24,447 nt of DNA from an uncultured Clostridia bacterium (GTDB lineage Bacteria; Bacillota; Clostridia; Christensenellales; Aristaeellaceae), in the NCBI GenBank assembly GCA_934663625.1, contig CAKUKP010000046.1, positions 1-24,447 of the forward strand, read 5' to 3'. Positions 16,480-23,837 of the stretch are shown piece by piece. The notes under the pieces are model-generated. The model made no database searches and was not told the DNA's origin. It saw only the letters and a program-made list of their open reading frames with translations. The first letter of the stretch is position 1; each line of letters starts with the position of its first letter. A program made the translations under genes and the position numbers.

Positions 16480-17133
16480 TTATTCGTTTTCATCGCCCAG
16501 CTCGGCGCGGCGGCGGCGAATCGCGTTGCACGCATCCGCCAGTTCATCCTCCACGGAGGTGAGCAGCTCGTAAGCGTCGTGATTGGCCTTCAGGCGCATT
16601 TCACCCGCGTCCACGCGCGCTTCGTTCTTGATCGAACGCGCTTCCTCGCGCGCACGATTTACGATTTCGCTTTCGGATACCATGTGATCCGCGCGCTCCT
16701 GCGCATCCGCGATCATCGCGTGCGCTTCGTTTTCCGCGTTCGTGATGATTTCCTGCGCATCGTCGCGCGCCTTTTCCAACGCCGCGTTCGCGCGCATTTC
16801 CGCGCTGGTCACGCGGTTCATCGCCTTGCGTTCCGCCTCGCCCAGAATGCGTTCCTGTTCCGCGTACATCTGCATGCCGTATTGTACGGCGTCCGGCAGA
16901 TTGTCCTCCAGATCGTCGAGTATCATCATGCATTGTTCCACGTCCACCATCTTTTTGCGGGTGAACGGCACATCCTTACCGGCGTTAATCGCGGCGCGAA
17001 TATGCTTGAGCAGTTCCAGGAAATATTTCATATCGTTGACTTCATCGGATTTATTGGGTTGCGCCTCCTGCGGCTGTTCCGTGTGAAGCTCCTGATCTTC
17101 ATCCTCAAAGAACTTTCCCTGTTCCTGATCCAT
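16480..17133 (-). CDS. Coiled-coil protein downstream of coaD (subunit B/E/H-like ATPase-type)
   Basis: A 217-residue soluble, highly charged protein. Residues 1-35 are acidic and Gln/Glu-rich. From about residue 90 to the end it is a long alpha-helix rich in Ala, Glu, Arg and Lys (for example AERKAMNRVTSAEMRANAALEKARDD), typical of a coiled coil. Such proteins next to coaD in Clostridia are often annotated as vacuolar-type ATPase subunit or DivIVA-like by similarity of the coil only; I would not assign a function. The Met at 17133 is used because AGGAAGG precedes it and it lies 1 base after the coaD stop. It ends the rsmD-coaD operon. Confidence 0.75.
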   Translation of the reverse strand: MDQEQGKFFEDEDQELHTEQPQEAQPNKSDEVNDMKYFLELLKHIRAAINAGKDVPFTRKKMVDVEQCMMILDDLEDNLPDAVQYGMQMYAEQERILGEAERKAMNRVTSAEMRANAALEKARDDAQEIITNAENEAHAMIADAQERADHMVSESEIVNRAREEARSIKNEARVDAGEMRLKANHDAYELLTSVEDELADACNAIRRRRAELGDENE

Positions 17134-17134
17134 T

Positions 17135-17632
17135 CTAGCCCTTCCTTTCCGCACACCGCGGCACGCCGTATGCAGCATAAATTGTTTCGGCGATTTCCTG
17201 CGGCACCATCTGTTCAATCGGCGCGCCGTGCGATGCGCAATCGCGCACGATGGTGGAGGAAATCATGCTGTATTCGGGTAAACAGCCTATATATACCGTT
17301 TCGAAATTTCCGATCGTTCTGTTTGCCTGCGCCATCTGCATTTCAAACAGCAGATCGCTTCCGTTGCGCAGCCCGCGCAGAATCACATCCGCGCCCTCGC
17401 GCCGCGCCACATCCACCAGCAGGCCCGTATCCGCCACCACGCGCACGTTTTCAATATCCCGCGTGATGGTTTCCAGCATCGCCCGCCGCGCTTCCGGCGA
17501 AAACAGATATTGCTTTTCCCGCTGCGAAAGCACCGCTACGATCAATTCATCGTATAACCTGGCTCCGCGGCGGATTACATCCAAATGACCGTTTGTGGGC
17601 GGCGAAAAGCTGCCCGCATAGATCGCCTTCAT
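17135..17632 (-). CDS. coaD: Phosphopantetheine adenylyltransferase
   Basis: A 165-residue enzyme that joins ATP and 4'-phosphopantetheine to dephospho-CoA, the penultimate step of coenzyme A synthesis. Length is normal. Motifs: AGSFSPPTNGHLD (6-18, with the nucleotidyltransferase TxGH ending at H16), RGLR (86-89) and SSTIVR (125-130). In the first motif the usual FDP is FSP, a variation outside the TxGH core. The start overlaps the rsmD stop by four bases, with GGAGG placed inside the rsmD tail, so the two are translationally coupled. Confidence 0.95.
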   Translation of the reverse strand: MKAIYAGSFSPPTNGHLDVIRRGARLYDELIVAVLSQREKQYLFSPEARRAMLETITRDIENVRVVADTGLLVDVARREGADVILRGLRNGSDLLFEMQMAQANRTIGNFETVYIGCLPEYSMISSTIVRDCASHGAPIEQMVPQEIAETIYAAYGVPRCAERKG

Positions 17633-18192
17633 TCGTTGTTCCTCCGGCGCACAAAATCAATGGATGTTTCCCCGTAGGTGCGCGTATCCGTGATGCCAAA
17701 TCCATCCGGAACCACGTATTGCGCATCAAAACGGCGTTCGCACACGATGATCACATCCTGCGCAAGCCTGCCCGCCGCGTCCAGACGCGATATCGCATCC
17801 GGATATGCATCGATCATGCGATACGGCGGATCCAAAAACACCAAATCGAACCGCCTGTCACCCACGTTTGAAATCGCGGCGCGATAATCCATCTTCAACA
17901 GCAGCGCGCGTTCCGGAAGATGATCCTTCAAAACGTTCTGCGCATTTCGGACAATCGCCTGATAGGCGCTTCGGGAGCTATCCGCAATCACGGCGTGCGC
18001 CGCGCCGCGGCTGAGCGCTTCCAGCGCCAGCGCGCCGGTTCCGCCGAACAGATCCAGAACTTCGGCGTCAGCAATATACCCGTTCAATATATTGAACAGG
18101 GAACCCCTGATTTTATCCGAAGTCGGGCGCGTTTGATCGCCCAGGGGTGCAAAAATCGTGCGTCCCTTCGCATCGCCAGATATGATACGCAT
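17629..18192 (-). CDS. rsmD: 16S rRNA (guanine966-N2)-methyltransferase
   Basis: A 187-residue SAM-dependent methyltransferase that modifies G966 of 16S rRNA. It starts MRIISGDAKGR, has the family's TRPTSDKIRGSLFNIL segment (21-36), the SAM-binding LDLFGGTGALALEALSRGA (46-64), and the catalytic DPPY (121-124). The rsmD-coaD pairing is a standard arrangement in Bacillota. It is first gene of the operon, with its own promoter and a GGTGA site before the start. Confidence 0.95.
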   Translation of the reverse strand: MRIISGDAKGRTIFAPLGDQTRPTSDKIRGSLFNILNGYIADAEVLDLFGGTGALALEALSRGAAHAVIADSSRSAYQAIVRNAQNVLKDHLPERALLLKMDYRAAISNVGDRRFDLVFLDPPYRMIDAYPDAISRLDAAGRLAQDVIIVCERRFDAQYVVPDGFGITDTRTYGETSIDFVRRRNNE

Positions 18193-18217
18193 AGCTTCAC
18201 CTATGATATTTGTCTAA

Positions 18218-18246
18218 ATTATATCACATTTTCCGCCTTTTTGCAA
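18218..18246 (-). promoter_or_regulatory. Promoter of the rsmD-coaD operon
   Basis: Minus strand: TTGCAA (18246-18241), 17-base spacer, TATAAT (18223-18218) with TG as an extended -10. The rest of the 150-base gap back to alr is AT-rich. I see only a weak 5-bp hairpin and no clear terminator for alr there. Confidence 0.75.
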
Positions 18247-18342
18247 ACCCTAATTTCAAAATTCAATCCATTTTCGGGCGTGCGCGGCAAATATTTTCAC
18301 AATTTCGATGTAAATTTTGCGTTATTTTTGACCGTTTCCCAG

Positions 18343-19437
18343 TCAAGTGCCCAATTCGCGGGTCAGGCGGGCGGAAAAGCCCAGCATGATTTCATAGGGA
18401 ATCGTGCCGCACAGAGCCGCCAGTTCATCGGGCGTGATGCGCTCGCGCCCCTGCGATCCCATGATCACCACATCGGATTTATCGTTCGCTTCGGGAATAT
18501 CGGTCACATCCGCCATCATCATATCCATGCATACGTTGCCGATCACGGGCGCGCGTTTTCCCGCCACCAGTACGTCCGCGCGGTTCGAAAGCGCGCGGGG
18601 ATAGCCGTCGCCATAGCCGATGGGCAATGTCATTACGCGGGTTTCGCGTTTGGCGGCAAACGTGCGCCCATATCCCACAGTATCCCCGATTGCGATGGTT
18701 TCAATGCGCAGCGGCCTGCACACGATCTGCTGCGCATGGCAAACGGGAATATCGCCGCCCAGCGATCCATACAGCGCGATGCCCGCGCGCACCATATCGT
18801 ATTGAAAGCGCGGATCGCACATCGCCGTCGTCGCCGCCGCATGGCAGATCGGATCAAATCCATACTCGCGCACGATTTCGATGGCGCGCCGGAAGCGTTC
18901 ATTCTGCAAAAGCGTAAATTCCATATCGCTCTCCGCCGCGCAGAAGTGGGTAAACATGCCCTCCATGCGCACATCGGGGCAGTTTTTCCGCCAGTGCGCA
19001 AGCAGCGCGCGCAGATCATCCGCGCAGCGCACGCCGATGCGGGTCATGCCGGAATCGATCTTCAAATGCGCCAGCGCGGTTTTGCCGTGTTCCGCCGCCG
19101 CGCGCTGCAGTGTGTCCAGCGTATGCGCATCGTATACCGCCTGCGCCGCGTCCGCGCGCACGGCCTGCGCCAGCGATTCATCCGACGCGCCGCCCAGAAT
19201 CAGAATCGGGGCGGCGACGCCCGCCGCGCGAAGCACCTCCGCCTCTTCCACGATGGCGACCGCGAACGCATCCGCGCCCGCGCGAAGCATGGCGCGCGCC
19301 GCGTTTACGCTGCCGTGGCCGTAGGCGTCCGCCTTGACCACGCACATCAGCTTCTTATCGCGCGGTATCGCCGCGCGAATCGCCGCCGCGTTGCGGTACA
19401 GCGCGCCCTCGGATACGATCATTCTGGTTGAACGCAT
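18343..19437 (-). CDS. alr: Alanine racemase
   Basis: A 364-residue PLP enzyme making D-alanine for peptidoglycan (and possibly for D-alanylated teichoic-acid-like polymers). KADAYGHG places the PLP lysine at K35. The second catalytic residue is Y256 in VGYGRTF. LKIDSGMTRIG (125-135) and GYGDGYPR (274-281) are also family blocks. Length and domain order (TIM barrel then beta-domain) are normal. There is no membrane domain as in VanT. The start at 19437 has a GGAAGG site about 12 bases upstream; an internal Met at residue 6 is a possible alternative. It is transcribed from its own promoter. Confidence 0.94.
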   Translation of the reverse strand: MRSTRMIVSEGALYRNAAAIRAAIPRDKKLMCVVKADAYGHGSVNAARAMLRAGADAFAVAIVEEAEVLRAAGVAAPILILGGASDESLAQAVRADAAQAVYDAHTLDTLQRAAAEHGKTALAHLKIDSGMTRIGVRCADDLRALLAHWRKNCPDVRMEGMFTHFCAAESDMEFTLLQNERFRRAIEIVREYGFDPICHAAATTAMCDPRFQYDMVRAGIALYGSLGGDIPVCHAQQIVCRPLRIETIAIGDTVGYGRTFAAKRETRVMTLPIGYGDGYPRALSNRADVLVAGKRAPVIGNVCMDMMMADVTDIPEANDKSDVVIMGSQGRERITPDELAALCGTIPYEIMLGFSARLTRELGT

Positions 19438-19481
19438 AGATAACGCCTTCCTTCCGACACGAGATCGAGATGTAGGTCTGT

Positions 19482-19510
19482 ATTATAGCAAATTTCTGCG
19501 CTTTTTGCAA
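19482..19510 (-). promoter_or_regulatory. Promoter of alr
   Basis: Minus strand: TTGCAA (19510-19505), 17-base spacer, TATAAT (19487-19482) with TG as an extended -10. It has the same boxes as the rsmD promoter. A 24-base tandem repeat touches its upstream edge. Confidence 0.8.
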
Positions 19511-19557
19511 TACAATGGGCTGCGAAAGCGCCGGTACAATGGGCTGCGAAAGCGCCG
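19511..19557. repeat. 24-base tandem repeat, two units
   Basis: The unit TACAATGGGCTGCGAAAGCG plus CCGG occurs at 19511-19534 and again at 19535-19557 (last base differs). It begins exactly at the base upstream of the alr -35 box. Confidence 0.85.
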
Positions 19558-19567
19558 ATGCGCCTGT

Positions 19568-19608
19568 AAAAAAATCCTCCTATGCGATTTTTCTACCCGC
19601 ATAGGAGG
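19568..19608 (-). terminator. Minus-strand intrinsic terminator
   Basis: CCTCCTATGCG (19576-19586) pairs perfectly with CGCATAGGAGG (19598-19608). On the minus strand the stem is followed by seven Ts (plus-strand As 19568-19574). It would stop transcripts coming from the tRNA side before alr. On the plus strand the same stem holds an AGGAGG. Confidence 0.7.
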
Positions 19609-19624
19609 TGGGTGGGTTAACTAA

Positions 19625-19801
19625 ATGACATTGACTCATTACCGCTGCCCGTGGTGCGGATGTGCCTATTTACGAATACTGTTATCGCGCCGGAATAGAG
19701 GACGGTATACGTCTGAGCGGATTGATCGAGCGGTTGAAGAAGTCCTAAGCACACAATTTGACAAAACTCAAGAATACGCCATTTTAACCGAGGTGGGGTA
19801 A
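19625..19801 (+). CDS. Unrecognised 58-residue protein with a CPWCGC motif
   Basis: An ATG-started ORF preceded in frame by TAA. It encodes HYRCPWCGC near the N-terminus (three Cys, CxxC-like), then an Arg-rich stretch (SRRNRGRYTSERIDR) and an acidic tail ending in AILTEVG. Codons such as TTA, CTA, ATA, AGA and GGA are unlike those of the neighbours, hinting at transfer or decay. AGGAGG lies 16 bases upstream, which is far for a ribosome site and is in the stem of the minus-strand terminator. A plus-strand terminator starts 6 bases after the stop, which favours a real transcribed unit. It could equally be a remnant of a larger zinc-binding gene. I do not recognise the family. Confidence 0.35.
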   Translation: MTLTHYRCPWCGCAYLRILLSRRNRGRYTSERIDRAVEEVLSTQFDKTQEYAILTEVG

Positions 19802-19806
19802 AAAGC

Positions 19807-19846
19807 ACAGGCGCGGAGAGCAATTTTGCCTTCTGCGCCTGTTTGT
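19807..19846 (+). terminator. Plus-strand terminator after the small ORF
   Basis: ACAGGCGC (19807-19814) pairs with GCGCCTGT (19835-19842), with mostly paired inner arms (GAGAGCAA/TTGCCTTC) and a T-rich tail TTGTATAT. Confidence 0.6.
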
Positions 19847-19896
19847 ATATGAAAAAATGAAGCAGGCTCAGGATACCTTTCCGGGAAAATGTCCGG

Positions 19897-19921
19897 AAAA
19901 GCCCTTGCGGCAAGGGCTTTT
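19897..19921. terminator. Bidirectional terminator-like hairpin
   Basis: AAAAGCCCTTG (19897-19907), loop CGG, CAAGGGCTTTT (19911-19921): an 11-bp stem with A and T runs on its sides. It sits between the small-ORF unit and the tRNA unit. Confidence 0.6.
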
Positions 19922-19943
19922 GAGCCACCATGGGGTAAAAGAA

Positions 19944-19976
19944 AAGTACCAGCCTTTGTATCAAAAGCTGGTACTT
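19944..19976 (-). terminator. Terminator of the tRNA-Leu transcript
   Basis: AAGTACCAGC (19944-19953) pairs perfectly with GCTGGTACTT (19967-19976). On the minus strand it leads into TTCTTTTA. It starts 5 bases beyond the tRNA CCA end. Confidence 0.85.
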
Positions 19977-19980
19977 AATA

Positions 19981-20063
19981 TGGTGCGGTTGACGGGACTT
20001 GAACCCGTACCCTCTCGGACACGCCCCTCAAACGTGCGCGTATGCCTATTCCGCCACAACCGC
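19981..20063 (-). tRNA. tRNA-Leu (anticodon GAG)
   Basis: Minus-strand cloverleaf: acceptor GCGGTTG (20063-20057) pairs with CAACCGC (19991-19985), discriminator A, and an encoded CCA (19983-19981). The anticodon stem is CACGT/GCGTG with loop TTGAGGG, giving anticodon GAG for CUC/CUU codons. A long variable arm precedes the ACGGG-TTCAAGT-CCCGT T-arm, as expected for tRNA-Leu. It has its own promoter and terminator. Confidence 0.95.
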
Positions 20064-20078
20064 GTAAGCACGGATATT

Positions 20079-20107
20079 ATTATACCCGCGCGCGGTGGGC
20101 TTGTCAA
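20079..20107 (-). promoter_or_regulatory. Consensus promoter of tRNA-Leu
   Basis: Minus strand: TTGACA (20107-20102), 17-base GC-rich spacer, TATAAT (20084-20079). Both boxes are perfect consensus. Initiation would be a few bases before the mature tRNA 5' end at 20063. Confidence 0.9.
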
Positions 20108-20139
20108 GTATTTAATTGCGTTAAATTGACAAATGTATA

Positions 20140-20988
20140 TCAGCGCCGTCCCGCCACGGTGCGCGTGGCGAGGGCGTCCGGAATCTGCGAAGCGGCGTAT
20201 CGGGCGGCTTCATCGGTATCGAATACGGCGTACACCGTCGATCCGCTGCCGGACATGCGCACATATCGCGCGCCCAGCTGCCGGAACTGATCCATAATTT
20301 CACCGATTTTCGGCATCAGGCGGATGGCGGGTGCTTCCAGATCGTTGCGGCTGAGCGCCTGCGCCGCGCGAAAATCGCCGCGCGTCAGCGCATCGCGCAG
20401 GGCGATATTATCGATCGGGCGCATGGGGTACTGCCCTTCGTTCCATGCCCGAAATACCTGCGGCGTGGAAAGTCCGCCGTCGGGCGTGACCATCGCGATC
20501 GGCACCTCCGGCGCGGGATCGAACGGGGTCAGAATTTCGCCCACGCCCTCCGCGCGCGCGAAGCCGTTTTGCAGGCAGAAGGGCACATCCGCGCCCAGCT
20601 TCAAGCCGATCGCCATCAGCGTATGCATCGGCAGGCGCAGATTCCACATCCGGTTCAGCGCCACCAGCGCGGCGGCGCAATCGGCGCTGCCGCCGCCCAG
20701 CCCCGCGCGGCTGGGAATGCATTTTTTCAGCGTGATCCGCGCGCCCATGCGCAGTCCCAGCGCATCGTTCAGCGCTGCCGCCGCCCGCACGATCAGATTT
20801 CTTCCATCGTTCGGCAGGCGCCGCCCCTGTACCGTGAGCGTGATCCACTTCGCGGTTTCAAATGTAATTTCATCGCACAGGGCGATCGGCTGCATCAGCA
20901 TATCCAGATCGTGGTATCCGTCCGGACGTTCGCCGCAGATCGCCAGCGACCAGTTGATTTTCGCGTGCGCGCGAACCGTAAGCTTCAT
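20140..20988 (-). CDS. ispE: 4-diphosphocytidyl-2-C-methyl-D-erythritol kinase
   Basis: A 282-residue GHMP kinase of the MEP isoprenoid pathway. It phosphorylates CDP-methylerythritol using ATP. Catalytic K10 lies in AHAKINWSL. The ATP-binding GHMP motif PSRAGLGGGSADCAAAL spans 92-108. The catalytic Asp is D134 in LGADVPF, and a C-terminal MSGSGSTVYAVF block is present. Length is typical. The start overlaps the preceding gene by four bases with AGGAG upstream, so it is translationally coupled to the membrane protein before it. No clear terminator follows before the tRNA promoter. Confidence 0.95.
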   Translation of the reverse strand: MKLTVRAHAKINWSLAICGERPDGYHDLDMLMQPIALCDEITFETAKWITLTVQGRRLPNDGRNLIVRAAAALNDALGLRMGARITLKKCIPSRAGLGGGSADCAAALVALNRMWNLRLPMHTLMAIGLKLGADVPFCLQNGFARAEGVGEILTPFDPAPEVPIAMVTPDGGLSTPQVFRAWNEGQYPMRPIDNIALRDALTRGDFRAAQALSRNDLEAPAIRLMPKIGEIMDQFRQLGARYVRMSGSGSTVYAVFDTDEAARYAASQIPDALATRTVAGRR

Positions 20989-21311
20989 GCGCCTGCTCCT
21001 GTCGATATGTCCGCCGCCGTTTCCGGAGGCGTCACCTTGGGCAGCATGTGCGCGGGCGCGCGCTGTCCCAGCGTCAGGATCAGTACCAGCGCCAGCACGA
21101 TGAGAACGGCGACTGCGATGATTATGCCCATCAGCATGCCGCGCTTCTTCACGCCGCGTCTGGAAGGCCTGTTCGGCTGTTTGGGTTCTTCGGACGCGCG
21201 ATCGCGCCTGCTTCCGGACGGCGTATAGCCGCGCGCGGACGCGCCTGTGCTGCCCCCGCCGGTTTGCCCCTTGGAATAGGCGCCGCGGGGCGCGGATGAT
21301 TTATGTTCCAT
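20985..21311 (-). CDS. Small single-pass membrane protein, function unknown
   Basis: A 108-residue protein. Residues 1-57 are polar, Gly/Ser/Arg-rich and probably disordered (two Gly-Ser-Thr clusters, then a basic RPSRRGVKKRG). Residues about 59-82 are one hydrophobic helix (MGIIIAVAVLIVLALVLILTLG), and about 25 residues follow. The basic side before the helix predicts an N-in, C-out orientation. GGAGG lies 4 bases before the start. It sits 12 bases after the zinc-ribbon gene and overlaps ispE, so the three form one operon. I recognise no domain. Confidence 0.75.
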   Translation of the reverse strand: MEHKSSAPRGAYSKGQTGGGSTGASARGYTPSGSRRDRASEEPKQPNRPSRRGVKKRGMLMGIIIAVAVLIVLALVLILTLGQRAPAHMLPKVTPPETAADISTGAGA

Positions 21312-21323
21312 GCCGCCTCCGCA

Positions 21324-21881
21324 TCAGTCCGCGTTGAAATCCGTGGGCGCTTCGCTGTCCTCCTGCGGCGCGGTGGGCGTTCCCTCGGCCTTAACTTCCG
21401 GCTGCACCGTGGATTCATAATCATGGCCGCAGATTTCGCAGAAGCGATCCTCGCCCTTGCGCATCGCGCCGCATTTCGGGCAATACACCGCGTCGGCGGA
21501 TTCGGGCGTTTCTTCGATATCCTTCGGCGCTTCCGGCAGGCGCAGGCCGCAGGCGGAGCAGAACTTCGCATCCTCCGCGACCACCGTGCCGCAGCCGGGG
21601 CAGCGAATCTGATTGCGAATCTGCAATTTCCGATTTTCGATATCCTTCAAGAGCGCCTGTTTATCATCGATTTTGCCGCACAGATCGGCGATCGCTTCGC
21701 CATCCTTGCCCTGCGATTCATAATAGGCGCGGCCAAGGCGGCCGTACAGATCGCGAAGATCGGCTTCGATGCTTCTGCCCTCGGCAACCAGCTTTGTGAT
21801 TTCAACGCTGTCGCGCGTTTTGCCGGAAACCGAAGTCGCCGCGCGCGATACCTTTTCCATTACGCTATCGAACAATGACAT
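21324..21881 (-). CDS. Double zinc-ribbon protein with N-terminal helical region
   Basis: A 185-residue protein. Residues 1-90 are predicted helical, including a coil around VEITKLVAEGRSIEADLRDLYGRLG and the DDKQALLKDIENRK stretch. Two zinc ribbons follow: CPGC (94-97) with CSAC (108-111), and CPKC (134-137) with CEIC (148-151). The tail is acidic and Pro-rich. Similar small zinc-ribbon proteins are widespread in Clostridia without known function. The start at 21881 is chosen for its GGGGGTG site and for lying after the promoter; the in-frame ATG at 21941 overlaps the -35 box. First gene of the operon ending in ispE. Confidence 0.82.
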   Translation of the reverse strand: MSLFDSVMEKVSRAATSVSGKTRDSVEITKLVAEGRSIEADLRDLYGRLGRAYYESQGKDGEAIADLCGKIDDKQALLKDIENRKLQIRNQIRCPGCGTVVAEDAKFCSACGLRLPEAPKDIEETPESADAVYCPKCGAMRKGEDRFCEICGHDYESTVQPEVKAEGTPTAPQEDSEAPTDFNAD

Positions 21882-21912
21882 ATTCGCACCCCCTGTATTT
21901 GTTGATATATTT

Positions 21913-21941
21913 ATTTTACCCCATTTCGCGCGTTTATGCAA
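21913..21941 (-). promoter_or_regulatory. Promoter of the zinc-ribbon/ispE operon
   Basis: Minus strand: TTGCAT (21941-21936), 17-base spacer, TAAAAT (21918-21913). It is divergent from the argS promoter; the 174-base gap between the two genes holds both. Confidence 0.65.
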
Positions 21942-22006
21942 GGCAATCTGAAAATCCGAAATGTGAAGAAATTAACCCGCCGCTTGCTGTTCTTATTCCA
22001 AATATC

Positions 22007-22015
22007 TGTTATAAT
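22007..22015 (+). promoter_or_regulatory. Extended -10 element of argS
   Basis: TG (22007-22008), T, TATAAT (22010-22015). No good -35 is found at 17 bases (CTGTTC there); a TTGCTG lies 20 bases upstream. The extended -10 may suffice. The leader is about 35 bases, with no room for a T-box. Confidence 0.6.
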
Positions 22016-22055
22016 AATGATCAGGACATGCAAAGAATACAGGAGTGATTTGAAC

Positions 22056-23765
22056 ATGGATTTCAAGCTTTCCATTGCAAATGAAATTATTGCCGCAGCG
22101 GAGCGCGCGCTGGGCGGTTCCGGATTATTGGCGGCGGATATCGCCGCGGCGCTGGAAATTCCCCCGAACACGGAAATGGGCGATTATGCGTTTCCCTGCT
22201 TTAAGCTTTCCAAGGCGCTGCACAAATCGCCGATGATGATTTCCGATGCGCTCGCCGGCGAAATTCACGCGGATTTTCTTTCCAAAGTGGAATCGGTCAA
22301 GGGCTATCTGAATTTCTTCATCGATCGCGCGACCTATGCCGAAAAGGTGGTCGATGCGGTGCTGAATCAGGGCGCAACTTACGGCAACGATCATTCCGGC
22401 GCGGGCAAGACGGTCGTGCTGGATTATTCCTCCATCAACATCGCCAAGCGCTTCCACATCGGCCATCTATCCACCACGATGATCGGCAACAGCCTCTACA
22501 AGCTGCACAAATTCTTCGATTGGAACGCCGTGGGCGTAAACCATCTGGGCGATTGGGGCACGCAGTTCGGCAAGATGATCGCCGCCTACAAGCGCTGGGG
22601 CGATCATGATACCGTGGCGGCGGGCGGCGTGGATGAGATGGTGAAGCTGTACGTGCGCTTCAATATCGAAGCCAAGTATAACGAAGCCCTGAACGACGAG
22701 GGCCGCGCGTGGTTTAAAAAGATCGAGGATGGCGATCCGGAGGCGCTGGAAATCTTCAACTGGTTCAAGTCCGTTACGCTGAAGGATGCGGAGCGCGTAT
22801 ACGATCTTCTGAATGTGAAGTTCGATTCCTATGCGGGCGAAAGCTTCTACAATGATAAGATGCAGCCCATCGTGGATGAACTCAAGCGCAAGGGGCTTTT
22901 GATCGAAGATCAGGGCGCGCAGATCGTGGATCTGGAGCCCTACGGCATGCCGCCGGCGCTGATTCTGCGCTCCGATGGCGCGACGCTCTACATTACCCGC
23001 GATCTGGCGGCGGCCAAGTATCGCAAGGATACCTATAATTTCGATAAATCGCTGTACGTGGTCGCCTACCAGCAGGATCTGCATTTCCGCCAGCTGTTCA
23101 AGGTGCTGGAACTGATGGGCTATGAATGGTACAAGGATTGCGAACATGTGGCGTTCGGCATGGTTTCCTTCGAAGGGCAGACGCTGTCCACCCGCGAAGG
23201 CCGCGTGGTATACCTGGAGGATCTGCTGAACATGGCGATCCGCAAGGCGCGCGCCATCATTGATGAAAAGAGTCCCGATCTCGAAAACAAGGATGAGGTT
23301 GCGCGGCAGGTAGGCGTGGGCGCGGTGGTATTCTTCGCGCTGTACAACAACCGCATCAAGGATATTGATTTCTACTGGGATCGCGCGCTGAATTTCGATG
23401 GCGAAACCGGCCCGTATGTGATGTACACCCATGCGCGCGCGTGCAGCGTGCTGCGCAAGGCGGGCGAATGCGCCGCTGCGCCCGATTTTAACGCGCTGAT
23501 CGATCCGGAAGCGCAGGACGTCGTGCGCCTGCTGGAGCAGTATCCGTCCGTGCTGAAGGCGGCGCTGAACAAGAGCGAGCCGAGCATGATCACCCGCTAC
23601 AGCGTGGATCTTTCGCAGGCGTTCAACAAGTTCTATTATGAACACAAGGTGATGGTGGATGATCCCGCCGAGCGCGCTGCGAGAGTTGCGCTGACCCGCG
23701 CCGTGCGCCAGGTGATCGCGTCCGCCCTGAATCTGATCGGCCTCGAAGCCCCTGCCCGCATGTAG
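22056..23765 (+). CDS. argS: Arginyl-tRNA synthetase
   Basis: A 569-residue class I aminoacyl-tRNA synthetase that charges tRNA-Arg. The N-terminal Arg-tRNA-synthetase N domain spans about 1-110. The HIGH motif is at 134-137 (INIAKRFHIGHLSTTMIGNS), and the KMSK-equivalent is LSTREG near 376, within the usual range of variation for ArgRS. GVNHLGDWGTQFG is also diagnostic. A C-terminal DALR-type anticodon-binding domain ends with NLIGLEAPARM. Start 22056 has AGGAGTGA upstream; the frame is open for 40 more codons but those overlap the promoter. A structured repeat begins on the last base of the stop codon. Confidence 0.96.
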   Translation: MDFKLSIANEIIAAAERALGGSGLLAADIAAALEIPPNTEMGDYAFPCFKLSKALHKSPMMISDALAGEIHADFLSKVESVKGYLNFFIDRATYAEKVVDAVLNQGATYGNDHSGAGKTVVLDYSSINIAKRFHIGHLSTTMIGNSLYKLHKFFDWNAVGVNHLGDWGTQFGKMIAAYKRWGDHDTVAAGGVDEMVKLYVRFNIEAKYNEALNDEGRAWFKKIEDGDPEALEIFNWFKSVTLKDAERVYDLLNVKFDSYAGESFYNDKMQPIVDELKRKGLLIEDQGAQIVDLEPYGMPPALILRSDGATLYITRDLAAAKYRKDTYNFDKSLYVVAYQQDLHFRQLFKVLELMGYEWYKDCEHVAFGMVSFEGQTLSTREGRVVYLEDLLNMAIRKARAIIDEKSPDLENKDEVARQVGVGAVVFFALYNNRIKDIDFYWDRALNFDGETGPYVMYTHARACSVLRKAGECAAAPDFNALIDPEAQDVVRLLEQYPSVLKAALNKSEPSMITRYSVDLSQAFNKFYYEHKVMVDDPAERAARVALTRAVRQVIASALNLIGLEAPARM

Positions 23766-23832
23766 TCGGCAGTGCCGACAGCCAGTAGCTGCCGCGCTGT
23801 TCGCGGCGGTCGGTCAGAATGACCGCCGCGAA
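23763..23832 (+). repeat. Structured 3' element, copy B (behind argS)
   Basis: Partner of 8442-8517. Hairpin 1 is GTCGGC (23765-23770), AGT, GCCGAC (23774-23779), using the final G of the stop codon. The middle segment has GCTGCCGCGCTG. Hairpin 2 is TTCGCGGCGGTC (23800-23811), a 9-base loop ending AGAAT, and GACCGCCGCGAA (23821-23832): a perfect 12-bp stem. Confidence 0.75.
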
Positions 23833-23837
23833 AACAC

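Noticed and set aside
17920..19431. 503-codon plus-strand open frame over rsmD and alr
   Set aside because: It is antisense to two well-identified genes and passes through the rsmD promoter.
19857..20129. 90-codon plus-strand open frame across the tRNA-Leu
   Set aside because: Its sequence is an antisense reading of the tRNA (LTGLEPV and MPIPPQP-type strings are typical of that artefact).
22016..22055. T-box leader for argS
   Set aside because: The leader is only about 35-40 bases, far too short for a T-box, and no specifier or terminator structure is present.
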